Under the pieces are notes generated by a model, which did not search any database, was not told where the DNA came from, and worked only from the letters and a program-made list of their open reading frames with translations. Shown one piece after another: positions 1 through 8,745 of a DNA stretch of 64,000 nt. A program made the translations under genes and the position numbers. Within the stretch, counting starts at the first letter, position 1. Each line of letters begins with the position of its first letter. Source of the DNA: JAEUOS01 sp040382235 (GTDB lineage: Bacteria > Pseudomonadota > Gammaproteobacteria > Burkholderiales > JAEUOS01); contig JBEIFV010000001.1 of the NCBI GenBank assembly GCA_040382235.1, positions 54,161 through 118,160 on the forward strand, read 5' to 3'.

Positions 1-444
1 GGCCGCCTGGCCGGCAGGCTCACCGCAGCGCAGGCCGCCGCATTGGCTGCGCACGGGCGGGCCGAGCAGGCGGCGCTCAAGCGCGGCGACCGCGCGCTAT
101 CGATCCGCCTGTCCGGCGAATTCCACGTATCGCTGGCCGAATGCACCGGCAGCCCATTTGTAGTGCGCGAACTGCAGGAACTGGTCAGCCGCACCTCGAT
201 GCTGGTGGCGTTTTTCGACGACGCCGCGGCGTCCGAGTGCGCCTGCGAGGAGCATGAAGACATTCTGGTGGCCTTATCCGAAGGTGATGCGGCGCGCGCA
301 CTGAAGGCGATGCACGCGCATCTGTCGCTGATCGAGACGCGCTTGACGCCGCGCGCGGCGCTGCCATCAGTGAGCGACATGGAGCAGGAACTGCGGCGCG
401 CCTGGGGAGCGGCACGCAAGACCCGATCCAAAAGCACTGGATAG
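1..444 (+). CDS. GntR-family regulator, C-terminal FCD part (5' end outside window)
   Basis: The reading frame is open from the first base, so the N-terminal winged-helix domain lies upstream of the window. What remains (about 147 residues) is an all-helical ligand-binding segment of the FCD type: a phenylalanine-histidine helix start (FHVSLAECTGSPF) and, further on, EHEDILVALSEGDAARALKAMHAHL, the usual second metal/ligand helix of FadR-subfamily GntR proteins. FCD regulators respond to small carboxylates or acyl-CoA-type ligands. It reads in the same direction as the acyl-CoA dehydrogenase 195 bases downstream and is a reasonable candidate to control it; that link is inferred from position only. 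Confidence 0.8.
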   Translation, partial: GRLAGRLTAAQAAALAAHGRAEQAALKRGDRALSIRLSGEFHVSLAECTGSPFVVRELQELVSRTSMLVAFFDDAAASECACEEHEDILVALSEGDAARALKAMHAHLSLIETRLTPRAALPSVSDMEQELRRAWGAARKTRSKSTG

Positions 445-639
445 TCCGCGCCGCATCGCAACCCGCCGCTGACACAGACCGCCCTTTGACGGATAGTTTG
501 GTCATCGCTGCATGCAGCTCGGCTATGATCGACGCCGCACGACGAGCCCGGCATGGCTTTTCGCGCCAACGAACCTTGGCGGAAACTCGCATGTCTTCGC
601 CAAGACTGTCAGCCGGGTAGCACTTTCACGGGAGCCGCA

Positions 640-1758
640 ATGCACAGTGAGCATGAGCTGATAGCGAGCGCACGCAACTTCGTTGCAGCCGAAGTGGCTC
701 CGCGATTTGCCGCCGATGAAGCGCCGCGCCTCGACGCGTCGATCAAGCTCGCCGCGGCTTCCGCGGGCTTGTTCGGCTTCCAGGTGCCGCCGGCGTTTGG
801 CGGTGCCGGCGCCTCTTTCACGGTCAAGGCGCGCATTGCCGAGATTCTGGCTGGTGCCGATTTCGGCCTGGCGATGTCCTTGATCAACACCCAGAACGTC
901 GCCAATCACCTGGCGCGCAGCGCCAACCCCGCAATCGCACAGCGCTACGTACCTGACCTCGTGGCCGGCAGGAAGTCCGGCTGCACCGCGCTCACCGAAC
1001 CCGGTGCCGGTTCCGATTTCGCCGCCATCCAAACCACGGCCACCGAGGTCGGCGGCAACTGGCGCCTGGATGGCGCCAAGGCCTGGATCATCAATGCGCT
1101 GCATGCCGAGGTGCTGCTGGTGTATGCGCAAACCCAGCCCGGCAGCGGCGCCGCCGGCATCGCCGCCTTCGTGGTGGATGCCGACCGTGCCGGCTTCGTG
1201 CGCGGCGCGGCGATGACCAGTGCGCTTGCCGCTATGGGCACCGGCAGCTTTCGCCTCGACGCCTACGTTGCCACCGCTGAAGAGATGCTGTTCGCACCCG
1301 GCCTGGCCTTCAAGCGTGCGATGACCTCGATAAACGGCGCACGCATCTACGTCGCAGCCATGTGCTGCGGCATGGTGGACGCCGCCTTGACCGTCGCCAC
1401 CGACTACGGCCGCAATCGCAGCACCTTCGGCCAGGTGCTGTTCGACCATCAGGGCTGGCGCTGGAGCCTGGCCGACGCCGCGGTCGATCTTGATGCGGCG
1501 CGCCTGATGGTGGCCGATGCCGCGGCCAGGCTCGATGCCGGCACCGACGTGCAAGGCGCGGCAGCGCGCGCCAAGGTGTTCGCCACCCGCATGGCGCACC
1601 GGCACCTGGGGGCCTTGCTGCACGCCATGGGCGCCGAGGGCTTGCGCGACTGCCATCCATTCTTGCGCCATATCGAGGGGGCGCAGGCCGCCGCCTTCAC
1701 CGATGGCGCAACCGAGATGCTGCTGGAGCGTATCGCACGCGAACTGCGAGGCAAGTGA
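640..1758 (+). CDS. acyl-CoA dehydrogenase family protein
   Basis: A 372-residue FAD-dependent acyl-CoA dehydrogenase, expected to oxidise an acyl-CoA at the alpha-beta bond in the cytoplasm. The middle domain carries the FAD/substrate signature TALTEPGAGSDFAAIQT followed by GAKAWI. The C-terminal helical domain ends in AFTDGATEMLLERIARE, where most family members have YEGTNEI; the residue at the catalytic-base position is therefore Asp355 rather than Glu. I chose ATG 640 because GGGAG sits about six bases upstream; a longer frame from 553 has no such site and lacks similarity. The stop overlaps the next start (TGATG), so the two genes are translationally coupled. The substrate is unknown. 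Confidence 0.88.
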   Translation: MHSEHELIASARNFVAAEVAPRFAADEAPRLDASIKLAAASAGLFGFQVPPAFGGAGASFTVKARIAEILAGADFGLAMSLINTQNVANHLARSANPAIAQRYVPDLVAGRKSGCTALTEPGAGSDFAAIQTTATEVGGNWRLDGAKAWIINALHAEVLLVYAQTQPGSGAAGIAAFVVDADRAGFVRGAAMTSALAAMGTGSFRLDAYVATAEEMLFAPGLAFKRAMTSINGARIYVAAMCCGMVDAALTVATDYGRNRSTFGQVLFDHQGWRWSLADAAVDLDAARLMVADAAARLDAGTDVQGAAARAKVFATRMAHRHLGALLHAMGAEGLRDCHPFLRHIEGAQAAAFTDGATEMLLERIARELRGK

Positions 1759-2378
1759 TGATCGACGACACCCGCTTTGCGGCACCGGCGCTACTGATTG
1801 TCGACATGCAAAACGATTTCGTGCGCTTGGGCGCACCGCTTGAAGTACCCGATGCGCGCGCGACGTTCGATGTCCATCAACGCCTGATCAAGCGGTTTCG
1901 CGACCTTGGCGCGCCAGTGGTCTACACCAGGTTTCTGGCGACGCCGGAACCCAGCCTCCTGTGGCGCTGGTCGCCACAATGCGCGCCGCCGACGCTGTGC
2001 TGCCACAAAGGGTTCGCCCGCCGCTATGACGACGCACCAGGCGTGCTGGAATGCACCGACATCGTCTCCGAACTGGCGCCTGAACCGCAGGACCTGATCA
2101 TCGATAAGTTCGGCTATGGCGCCTTTCACGGCACGCCTTTGTCCGACCTGTTGCGCCAGCGCGCCGTGCGCTCGCTGGTGGTGACAGGCACGGTGACGCA
2201 AATCTGTGTTGAAGAGACGGCGCGCGAGGCTTTTCATCATGGCTTCGCGACCACCATGGTGGCCGATGCGGTATCGTCGTTCGCGCCGGACCTGCACGCG
2301 GCGACGCTGAAAAACTTCGCGATGAAGTTTGGCTGGGTGGATACTGCGGACGCGGTTCTCCAGCGCCTTGCGGTGTGA
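1758..2378 (+). CDS. isochorismatase-family cysteine hydrolase
   Basis: A 206-residue alpha/beta hydrolase of the isochorismatase/nicotinamidase superfamily, which cleaves amides or vinyl ethers through a cysteine thioester. The catalytic triad is complete: Asp16 in LLIVDMQNDF, Lys117 in IIDKFGYGAF and Cys150 in VTQICVEETAREA. Length matches the family. The start ATG shares its A with the stop of the acyl-CoA dehydrogenase, so both are made from one mRNA. The exact substrate cannot be assigned; N-carbamoyl compounds, nicotinamide and isochorismate are all used by relatives. Confidence 0.88.
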   Translation: MIDDTRFAAPALLIVDMQNDFVRLGAPLEVPDARATFDVHQRLIKRFRDLGAPVVYTRFLATPEPSLLWRWSPQCAPPTLCCHKGFARRYDDAPGVLECTDIVSELAPEPQDLIIDKFGYGAFHGTPLSDLLRQRAVRSLVVTGTVTQICVEETAREAFHHGFATTMVADAVSSFAPDLHAATLKNFAMKFGWVDTADAVLQRLAV

Positions 2379-2461
2379 CCGTTGCGGTACGCACCAATCA
2401 AGCGTTGCCGAATCAGGACAAAGCGCGGCAATGCGCTGGACATAAAAACAAGGAGAGAGAC

Positions 2462-3529
2462 ATGATGACTTTTCAAAGGCTGTGCCGGACAAGCTTGCAA
2501 CTAATCCTGGTGCTGGCGTCGATAGCGGCACTGGCCCAAAACGCGCCGGCGCCCCGGGAAGGTACCTGGATTGCGAGGGATTTCCGCTTTAACACCGGCG
2601 AAGTGATGCCGGAACTGCGCATCCACTACACCACGCTGGGCGCTCCGACCGGCGAGCCGGTGCTGATACTGCACGGCACCACCGGCTCCGGCGCCGGCAT
2701 GCTCAGCCCCACTTTCGGCGGCGAGTTGTTCGGCCCCGGCCAGGCGCTGGATGCCAGCAAGTACTTCATCATCCTGCCCGACGCCATTGGCACCGGCAAG
2801 ACCAGCAAACCCTCCGACGGCCTGCGCGCGAAGTTTCCGAAATACAACTATGACGACATGGTGGCAGCGCAGTACCGCCTGGTCACCGAAGGCCTGGGCA
2901 TCAAGCGCCTGCGCCTGGTGCTGGGCAATTCGATGGGCGGCATGCATACATGGGTGTGGGGCGTGAAGTACCCGGACTTCATGGACGCGCTGGTGCCGAT
3001 GGCCTCGATGCCCAGCGAAATGTCGGGCCGCAACTGGATCATGCGCAAACTCCTGATCGAATCGATCCGCCGCGATCCCGAATGGATGGAAGGCAACTAC
3101 ACCAGGCAACCGCGCGGCTTTCAGCTGGCTTCGGTGTTCTACGGCTTCGGCACCAACGGCGGCAACCAGGGGCTCTACAACACGGCACCGACGCGCGAGC
3201 GCGCGGACGCACTGGTCAACCAGCGCCTGAACGGCCCCTTCAACGCCGACGCCAACGACCACCTGTACCAGTGGGACGCCTCGCGCGACTACAACGTGGC
3301 GCCCATGCTGGAACGCATCAACGCAACGCTCCTGGTGATCAATTCCGCCGATGACGAACGTAACCCGCCAGAACTAGGCGTGATGGAAAAGGAACTCAAG
3401 CGCATCCGCAATGCGCGGCTTTACCTGGTGCCCGGCAACGAGAACACGTTTGGACATGGCACCACCGGCCAGGCGCGGTTCTGGAAAGCACAGGTGGAGG
3501 AGTTGATGCGGACCGCAGTACGCAGGTAA
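2462..3529 (+). CDS. secreted alpha/beta hydrolase, MetX/homoserine acetyltransferase-like
   Basis: A 355-residue alpha/beta-hydrolase. Residues 1-26 form a signal peptide (Arg/Lys-containing start, hydrophobic LQLILVLASIAAL, then AQ cleavage region), so it should act outside the cytoplasm, unlike true MetX. The nucleophile is Ser157 in LGNSMGGMH, the acid lies in NSADDERNPPE, and the base is His332 in TFGHGTTGQ. The fold and the GGMHTW context resemble homoserine O-acetyltransferase, but export argues for an esterase role. AGGAGA (2451-2456) fixes the ATG at 2462; the frame open from 2375 is only an extension. It lies 83 bases after the isochorismatase-like gene, probably in the same operon. 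Confidence 0.82.
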   Translation: MMTFQRLCRTSLQLILVLASIAALAQNAPAPREGTWIARDFRFNTGEVMPELRIHYTTLGAPTGEPVLILHGTTGSGAGMLSPTFGGELFGPGQALDASKYFIILPDAIGTGKTSKPSDGLRAKFPKYNYDDMVAAQYRLVTEGLGIKRLRLVLGNSMGGMHTWVWGVKYPDFMDALVPMASMPSEMSGRNWIMRKLLIESIRRDPEWMEGNYTRQPRGFQLASVFYGFGTNGGNQGLYNTAPTRERADALVNQRLNGPFNADANDHLYQWDASRDYNVAPMLERINATLLVINSADDERNPPELGVMEKELKRIRNARLYLVPGNENTFGHGTTGQARFWKAQVEELMRTAVRR

Positions 3530-3585
3530 ACCTCATCACCCGGGGGCGGGCCGCGGCAGAACCGGCGATTACTCTTGCGCGCGCA

Positions 3586-4731
3586 TCATGGGCTCGCTTG
3601 ATTGGCGCCCTTCCCGGGCCTGCTCAAACGCCCGCCCGCCGCCATCAGCGCTCCATTGATCCAGAACACCACCAGCAAGCCGGCCAGCGCGCCGATCGCG
3701 CCAAACAGCGCCGGCCCGGCGATGCGCGCGATGTTGTTCACCGTCGAGCGCAAGCCCACGGTCGCGCCGCCACTGCCTTCTTGTGCGCCGCTGAACATCA
3801 GCATCAAGGTCAGCGTTTGCGTGGCTCCCAATGAAATGCCGAACGCGAACGCCAGCCCCGCCAGCAGGGTTGGGTCATTCACCAGGGGCAACAGCACAAA
3901 TACCGCCGCGCCAATATGGAACGCAATGGCCAGGAGCCTGGATTCACCGATCGGTTTGATCAGGCGGAACATCACGATGCGGATGCCGAAGGAACCCACT
4001 GCGAGCGCCGCGAGCAGGCCGCCGATGACTGAGGCCGACAGCCCGATGCCATGCGCGTAGATCGGCAGGAACGCCTGGAACAGGTCGTTGGCGAGTTGCG
4101 CAAGGCTGCTGACGGCGAGCATGCGCCGCAGTTGCGGGTCTTTCAGTGTTTGCCACAACTTGCCGCCCGAACCCGGCCGGCCTTCACTGGCAGGCAACAC
4201 GCCGCCAAACACCAGCAATGTGGCCAGCGCGGCCAGCAACAGGGCCGCCACCGCCAGGCATGCGTGCAGGTATCCGAAGTGGTCGATCACGAAACCCGCC
4301 AGCAAGGGGCCCAGAAAAATCGCGGCCGATCCGGTCATGCTGTAGTTGCTGAAATTGCGCGCGCGCTGGTGCACCTGGCTCAGGATGCCGACCAGGTTTT
4401 GCCCCAGCACGGTCGTCAGCACGATGGTCAGGCCCAGCATGACCGCTGCTACGTAAAGAGAAGGCAGTGCGGGAAAGAAATACGGCACCAGCATGCCGCC
4501 GGCGCCGCACGCCGCACCGGCAGCGAGCAACCAGCGCGAACCAAAGCGGTCCGCAAGCACACCGATCGGCCAGGAAAGCAGGAGCGGAAACAGATACACC
4601 ATGGCCAGAATCGCACCGACGCCGGCGGCGTTGGCGCCGAGTTCCAGCGCGTAGAGCGAAAACACGATGCGTGCAGCGGCGACTCCCACGAAGACGAGGA
4701 TGTTGAGCACCAGAATCAGATTGATCGCCAT
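3586..4731 (-). CDS. MFS transporter
   Basis: A 381-residue integral membrane protein with the twelve-helix pattern of the major facilitator superfamily. The loop between helices 2 and 3 has GVLADRFGSRWLL, the conserved MFS motif A (GxxxDRxGxR/K). A second half begins after the linker PASEGRPGSGGKLWQTLKDPQLRR. Its overall character suggests a drug- or metabolite-efflux type, but no substrate can be read. It is convergent with the preceding hydrolase operon (56 bases between stops) and divergent from the small cupin downstream. Confidence 0.88.
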   Translation of the reverse strand: MAINLILVLNILVFVGVAAARIVFSLYALELGANAAGVGAILAMVYLFPLLLSWPIGVLADRFGSRWLLAAGAACGAGGMLVPYFFPALPSLYVAAVMLGLTIVLTTVLGQNLVGILSQVHQRARNFSNYSMTGSAAIFLGPLLAGFVIDHFGYLHACLAVAALLLAALATLLVFGGVLPASEGRPGSGGKLWQTLKDPQLRRMLAVSSLAQLANDLFQAFLPIYAHGIGLSASVIGGLLAALAVGSFGIRIVMFRLIKPIGESRLLAIAFHIGAAVFVLLPLVNDPTLLAGLAFAFGISLGATQTLTLMLMFSGAQEGSGGATVGLRSTVNNIARIAGPALFGAIGALAGLLVVFWINGALMAAGGRLSRPGKGANQASP

Positions 4732-4897
4732 GCCTGGATCACGCCACTTTTCAACACGGGCTGAAGGTCATAGTACCCACGAACGGGATAGAAGCGGGCG
4801 CGACAGTCTGGTGCGGGCAAATGCGACTCTGCCTATCATGTGCCTGTTTCGACAGAACCGGTTTCAACGACAATCCGGTCACCAAAGGAGATGCACC

Positions 4898-5179
4898 ATG
4901 GCCGACGTCGGCAGCAAGCTGATTTTCGAGAACGATCGCATCCGCGTGTGGGAATTCACGCTGCAACCGGGCGAGACGATCGAGGCCCACAAGCACCTGC
5001 ACGACTACTTTTTCTACCCGATCGAAGGCGGCACGCTGGAAGTCACGCGCGACAGCGGCGTGGTGCGCGCAACCCTCGAAGCGGGCAAGGTGTACTACCG
5101 CAATGGCGGCGATACCCATGCGGCTACGAATGTCGACGACCACCGCTATCACGAGGTGCTGGTCGAACTCAAAAGCTAA
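4898..5179 (+). CDS. small single-domain cupin protein
   Basis: A 93-residue cupin. The first metal motif region reads ETIEAHKHLHDYFFYPIEGGTLEV (histidines and a downstream Glu-Gly-Gly) and the second reads YYRNGGDTHAATNVDDHRYHEVLVEL, keeping a histidine for metal binding. Small cupins of this kind are dioxygenases, isomerases or sensors; this one is unassigned. AAAGGAG at 4884-4890 defines the ATG at 4898, although the frame is open from 4667. It is convergent with the TfoX-like gene, with only six bases between the stops. Confidence 0.8.
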   Translation: MADVGSKLIFENDRIRVWEFTLQPGETIEAHKHLHDYFFYPIEGGTLEVTRDSGVVRATLEAGKVYYRNGGDTHAATNVDDHRYHEVLVELKS

Positions 5180-5185
5180 AAACGG

Positions 5186-5530
5186 CTAGCGGCTGCGCGC
5201 GGCTTTCACAAAAGCGTGCGAGGCCTGGAACAGCTCGAGATCCTGCACATACTCGGCCGCATCGGCGCGATTGATCTGGATCCATTCGCGTGTGCTCGAC
5301 ATGCCGCCGGGGTTGAAATGGCTGACGTTGGCGCGCGAGAACTGCAGTTCATCGGCGGTCTTCGATGGCAGCCGCAGGCCGATGCCCTCGCCACTGATGC
5401 AGGCGAACATCTTGTCGCCGACAAAATAGGCGTCCAGTCCGTTGACCTTTTTTCCGACCACGCCCTGCAGCTTCAGTAGCAGTGCGTCGATCTGGGTCTT
5501 GCGGGTGGGTTCCGGCGCGGCGGTTTTCAT
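5186..5530 (-). CDS. TfoX/Sxy N-terminal-like small protein
   Basis: A 114-residue soluble protein. The core VNGLDAYFVGDKMFACISGEGIGLRLP, followed by a helix and NPGGMSSTREWIQIN, matches the pattern of TfoX N-terminal-domain proteins (a short beta sheet with a phenylalanine-containing turn, then a Gly-Gly-Met loop before the last helix). True TfoX/Sxy activates competence genes; stand-alone one-domain homologs like this are common and have no fixed function. The frame ends before the Bug gene on the same strand; 118 bases separate its start from that gene's stop. Confidence 0.65.
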   Translation of the reverse strand: MKTAAPEPTRKTQIDALLLKLQGVVGKKVNGLDAYFVGDKMFACISGEGIGLRLPSKTADELQFSRANVSHFNPGGMSSTREWIQINRADAAEYVQDLELFQASHAFVKAARSR

Positions 5531-5648
5531 GGATTGGCTGGCTTTGCAAGTTTGCGTGGTTCGCTATAGTCGCATGCGAGGGCGACCCAGCGGGTACAAG
5601 GGCCCGCCCTCTGCATGGGCGCCCTGCCTGCGGCAAGGCCTGACAGGC

Positions 5649-6617
5649 TCACTCCGGCTCGATCCCGGCGTCCTTGATGCGCCTGCCCCAGCTGACCAAT
5701 TGCGCACGGACGAAGCCGGCCAGTTGTTCCGGGGTCGAAGGCGTCACGTCGGCGGAAAAGCCTGCGATCTTTTCACGAATCTCCGGCTTGGCCAGCGCTC
5801 GGCGCACCTCGGTGGAGAGGCGGTTGACGATGTCCGGCGGCGTGCCGGCTGGCGCGAACATCGCTACCCAGGCAATCAACTCGAAGCCGGCCAGCGCCGG
5901 CGTCTCGGCCATGGTCGCAAGCTCCGGCATGATGCTGGAGCGCTTTTCACTCGATACCGCCAGCGCCTTCAGCTTGCCTGATTTCACCAGCGCCTGGCCG
6001 GCGGCCATGTCGGTCACCGCATAGCTGATCTGCTCGCCCAGCAGGTCGGTCATCGCCTGTGGCGAACTCTTGTAGGGGGTGGCGATCACATCAATGCCGG
6101 CGGCCTTCGCAAAGGCCGCGCCGGTCACCTGGCCGATGCTGTTGCCGTAGCCGTAGGACACCTTGCCCGGGCGGGCGCGGCTGTAGTCGATCAGCTCCTG
6201 CAGCGAATTCACCGGTAGTTTCGGGTTCACCACCACGATCACCGGGATGTGCATGATGCCGCTTACCGGCGCAAAATCGCGAACGGGATCGTAGCTCAAC
6301 CTCTTGAACAGGTGCGGGTTGGCCGAGTGCGAGGTGTTGGTGGTGACCAGCAGGGTATAGCCATCGGCCGGCGCCACGGCCACCAGTTCGGCGCCGATAC
6401 GCGCCGAACCGCCGGGCTTGTTGTCGATCACGAAATTCTGGCCGAGCGACACGCGCAGTTCGTCGGCCACCAGGCGCGCGACGATGTCGGTAGCGGCACC
6501 CGGTGCAAAAGGCACCACGACTTTCACCGGGCGCGCCGGGTAGGCCTGGGCCCAGGCCGTCTGGGCTGTCGCCAACAGGGCTACAAACGTCACGAGAGTC
6601 AACAAGGGCTTGCGCAT
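5649..6617 (-). CDS. Bug/TctC-type tripartite tricarboxylate transporter binding protein
   Basis: A 322-residue periplasmic binding protein of the Bug family, which captures small carboxylates. Residues 1-24 are a signal peptide ending AWAQ. The mature start YPARPVKVVVPFAPGAATDIVAR is the family signature, followed by NFVIDNKPGGSARIGAELVA and the PADGYTLL block. ATG 6617 was chosen because the signal peptide begins there and AGAGGAG lies just upstream; a frame running on to 7367 only covers the opposite strand of the caspase gene. No TctA/TctB membrane genes are present here, so it is an orphan component, as most Bug proteins are. Confidence 0.92.
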   Translation of the reverse strand: MRKPLLTLVTFVALLATAQTAWAQAYPARPVKVVVPFAPGAATDIVARLVADELRVSLGQNFVIDNKPGGSARIGAELVAVAPADGYTLLVTTNTSHSANPHLFKRLSYDPVRDFAPVSGIMHIPVIVVVNPKLPVNSLQELIDYSRARPGKVSYGYGNSIGQVTGAAFAKAAGIDVIATPYKSSPQAMTDLLGEQISYAVTDMAAGQALVKSGKLKALAVSSEKRSSIMPELATMAETPALAGFELIAWVAMFAPAGTPPDIVNRLSTEVRRALAKPEIREKIAGFSADVTPSTPEQLAGFVRAQLVSWGRRIKDAGIEPE

Positions 6618-6992
6618 GATGCCTGGCACTCCTCTTTCTGGTGGGACAACATTGATTCGGGATCCAGACCCGTTGCGCAAAACACGCAACCCGGGGCTGT
6701 TGCTGATCCCTTTGGAAAAATACCCGCCGCTCCGGGCACCGTGTCGGACCCAGGCTCGGCAGCTTGGTTCGACTTGTCGCAACCCTGCGCGCGCAATCAC
6801 GGTTTCGGGCCAGGCCAGAGGCTGCCACCCCCGCGAAGCGCGACAGGAACGACTGGCGAGTGAATGCTTTGCGGACATTCCGAACTCTCCGCCCTGGGTA
6901 AAAGTATACGCGGCGCCTGTCGGCGCGGTCCGCATTTGAAGTTGCCGAGCCCAAGTGCTATCGTGCACCAATCGCATTGCCGGCATCGAATC
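6618..6992. other. divergent intergenic region, 375 bases, no gene seen
   Basis: This stretch separates the Bug gene (minus strand) from the caspase-like gene (plus strand). Open frames cross it on both strands but have no recognisable protein character and no ribosome site. It should contain the promoters of both flanking genes. I could not identify a convincing -35/-10 pair or a strong palindrome. Confidence 0.5.
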
Positions 6993-8609
6993 ATGGAACA
7001 CAAGCACACCGCTCTCGACAACCCGCCCTCGCCGGCGCGTCGCGGCTGGCTCAGATCGGGGCTTGCAGGCGCAGCCCTGTTCGCCCCCGGTCCGTTCGCC
7101 CGGGTTTGGGCGCAAACCGCGCAAGGCCCGCAACTGCAACGGCTGCCCAAGATCGCCCTGGTCATCGGCAACGGCAAGTACCGGCAGTCGCCCCTGAAAA
7201 ACCCCGGCAATGACGCGCGCGCCATCGGCGAGACCCTGACCGCGCTTGGCTTTGAGGTGGCGATCCGCCTCGATGCCGACCGGGCGACGATGGAAGCCGC
7301 ATTGGCGACTTATATCGACATGCTTGCCAGGCGCAAATGCGCCGGCCTTTTCTATTACGCCGGACACGGCATCCAGTTGGCATGGAAGAATTACCTGCTG
7401 CCGGTGGACGCCAACGTGACTTCAGCCAAAGAGGTCCAGCAACAGGGAATCGAGCTCAATGCCCTGATGGCCGACCTCATCAAGGCTGCCAATCCGTTCA
7501 ACCTTGTGATCCTGGACGCCTGCCGCGACAACCCCTTCGGTAGCGCCGGACAACCCGAGCAAAAGGGCTTGAGCCAGATGGATGCGCCGGTCGGCACACT
7601 GCTGGCCTATGCCACCGCGCCGGGCAACACCGCCAGCGACGGCGCAGGTGCCAACGGGCTCTACACCGAGAATCTCCTGAAGGAAATGCGCGTCGCCGAG
7701 GCACGCGTCGAGGACGTTTTCAAGCGGGTACGGCTGGCGGTGCGCCGCGCCTCGCAGGGCGCGCAGATTCCATGGGAGAGCACCTCGCTGGAAGAGGACT
7801 TCTATTTTCTGCCGTCCGGCAATCTGGTCAAACCGGGGGACGCCGAACGGGCGAAGCAGTTCGCCGAGCAGTTGAAGATCTGGGAGTCGATCGAAACCGC
7901 CACCAGCGTGGCGCCGTTCGAAGCCTACCTGCGGCGTTACCCGAGCGGCCTGTTCTCGGAATTGGCGCAATTGCAGCTTGACCGACTGCTGGCGCAGGAA
8001 GGCGAAAAGCCGGTGCAGATCGCGCCATCAGCCGGCAATCCTTACAGCGCTGGCACCGCGCGCAGCGACACCGCGTTTCGGGTGGGCGATCTGTTCGTCT
8101 ATCGCTTGTCCGATCGCTCAAGTGGAAACTTCAAACGGCGGATAACGATACGCGTAAGCGCAGTAACCGAACAGGAGGTTATGTATCAAGGCAGCCTGCT
8201 CACCACCGATCTATTGGGCAACTTGCGGCGCAGCGGCGACGGGCGACGCTACACCGGATATCAGGCCTTGCCCACTGAATATGCGGTCGGCAAGCAATGG
8301 TCGACCCACTATCGCGTGACCTATCCCGACAACACCGAGCGCGTCGCGGAATACCTGTTCCGCATCACCGCGAAGGAGCGCATTACGGTGCCCGCCGGTA
8401 CCTTCGAGTGTTATCGCGTCGAAGGCAAAGGTTTGAGCCGCCCGCTGCACGGCTCATCAAGTTCGACCCTGATGTTCAACTCCTGGATGGCGCCCGAAAA
8501 GTGCCGGCGCTACATCAAGTGGGAAACCGAGTTCATCGCCTACGGTCGAGGGGGTGCCAGCGTGGTGGAGAACGATCGCCATGAGCTTGAATCGTTCAAG
8601 CAAACCTGA
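6993..8609 (+). CDS. exported caspase-fold (peptidase C14) protein
   Basis: A 538-residue protein. The N-terminus has a twin-arginine-like export signal (ARRGWLRSGLAGAALFA, then a WAQ cleavage region). The caspase-like p20 domain follows: IALVIGNGKYRQSPLKNPGNDA, then FYYAGHGIQ with catalytic His125 and ILDACRDNPF with catalytic Cys177; both are intact. Residues about 300-345 hold a helical repeat-like stretch (FEAYLRRYPSGLFSELAQLQLDRLL). The last 170 residues form a beta-rich domain I do not recognise, with TVPAGTFECYRVEGKG. ATG 6993 precedes the export signal. Bacterial orthocaspases cleave after basic residues, and their roles are mostly unknown. It stands alone transcriptionally. Confidence 0.85.
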   Translation: MEHKHTALDNPPSPARRGWLRSGLAGAALFAPGPFARVWAQTAQGPQLQRLPKIALVIGNGKYRQSPLKNPGNDARAIGETLTALGFEVAIRLDADRATMEAALATYIDMLARRKCAGLFYYAGHGIQLAWKNYLLPVDANVTSAKEVQQQGIELNALMADLIKAANPFNLVILDACRDNPFGSAGQPEQKGLSQMDAPVGTLLAYATAPGNTASDGAGANGLYTENLLKEMRVAEARVEDVFKRVRLAVRRASQGAQIPWESTSLEEDFYFLPSGNLVKPGDAERAKQFAEQLKIWESIETATSVAPFEAYLRRYPSGLFSELAQLQLDRLLAQEGEKPVQIAPSAGNPYSAGTARSDTAFRVGDLFVYRLSDRSSGNFKRRITIRVSAVTEQEVMYQGSLLTTDLLGNLRRSGDGRRYTGYQALPTEYAVGKQWSTHYRVTYPDNTERVAEYLFRITAKERITVPAGTFECYRVEGKGLSRPLHGSSSSTLMFNSWMAPEKCRRYIKWETEFIAYGRGGASVVENDRHELESFKQT

Positions 8610-8745
8610 ACATCTCCGGCTCGAGCATGGCGAGAAGCGGCAACCCCGGTTCCGACACAACGCAGGCTCCGAGTTGCGTGCCCGATCTGCCTGGTTCATT
8701 CTGTGTCTTTCACGACATCGCCGCCGACCCCGACAGGATTGACCA

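Noticed and set aside
485..529. TTGACG and TATGAT as a promoter for the first acyl-CoA dehydrogenase
   Set aside because: The spacing is about 32 bases, far from the 16-18 expected; no better pair was found.
523..1836. Long open frame on the minus strand over the first acyl-CoA dehydrogenase
   Set aside because: It is the codon-bias shadow of the real gene; it has no protein-like domain and conflicts with the TGATG-coupled genes on the plus strand.
6618..7367. Long N-terminal extension of the Bug protein frame, about 250 residues
   Set aside because: It runs across the opposite strand of the caspase-like gene, has no ribosome site, and the Bug signal peptide begins at 6617 with a good AGAGGAG site.
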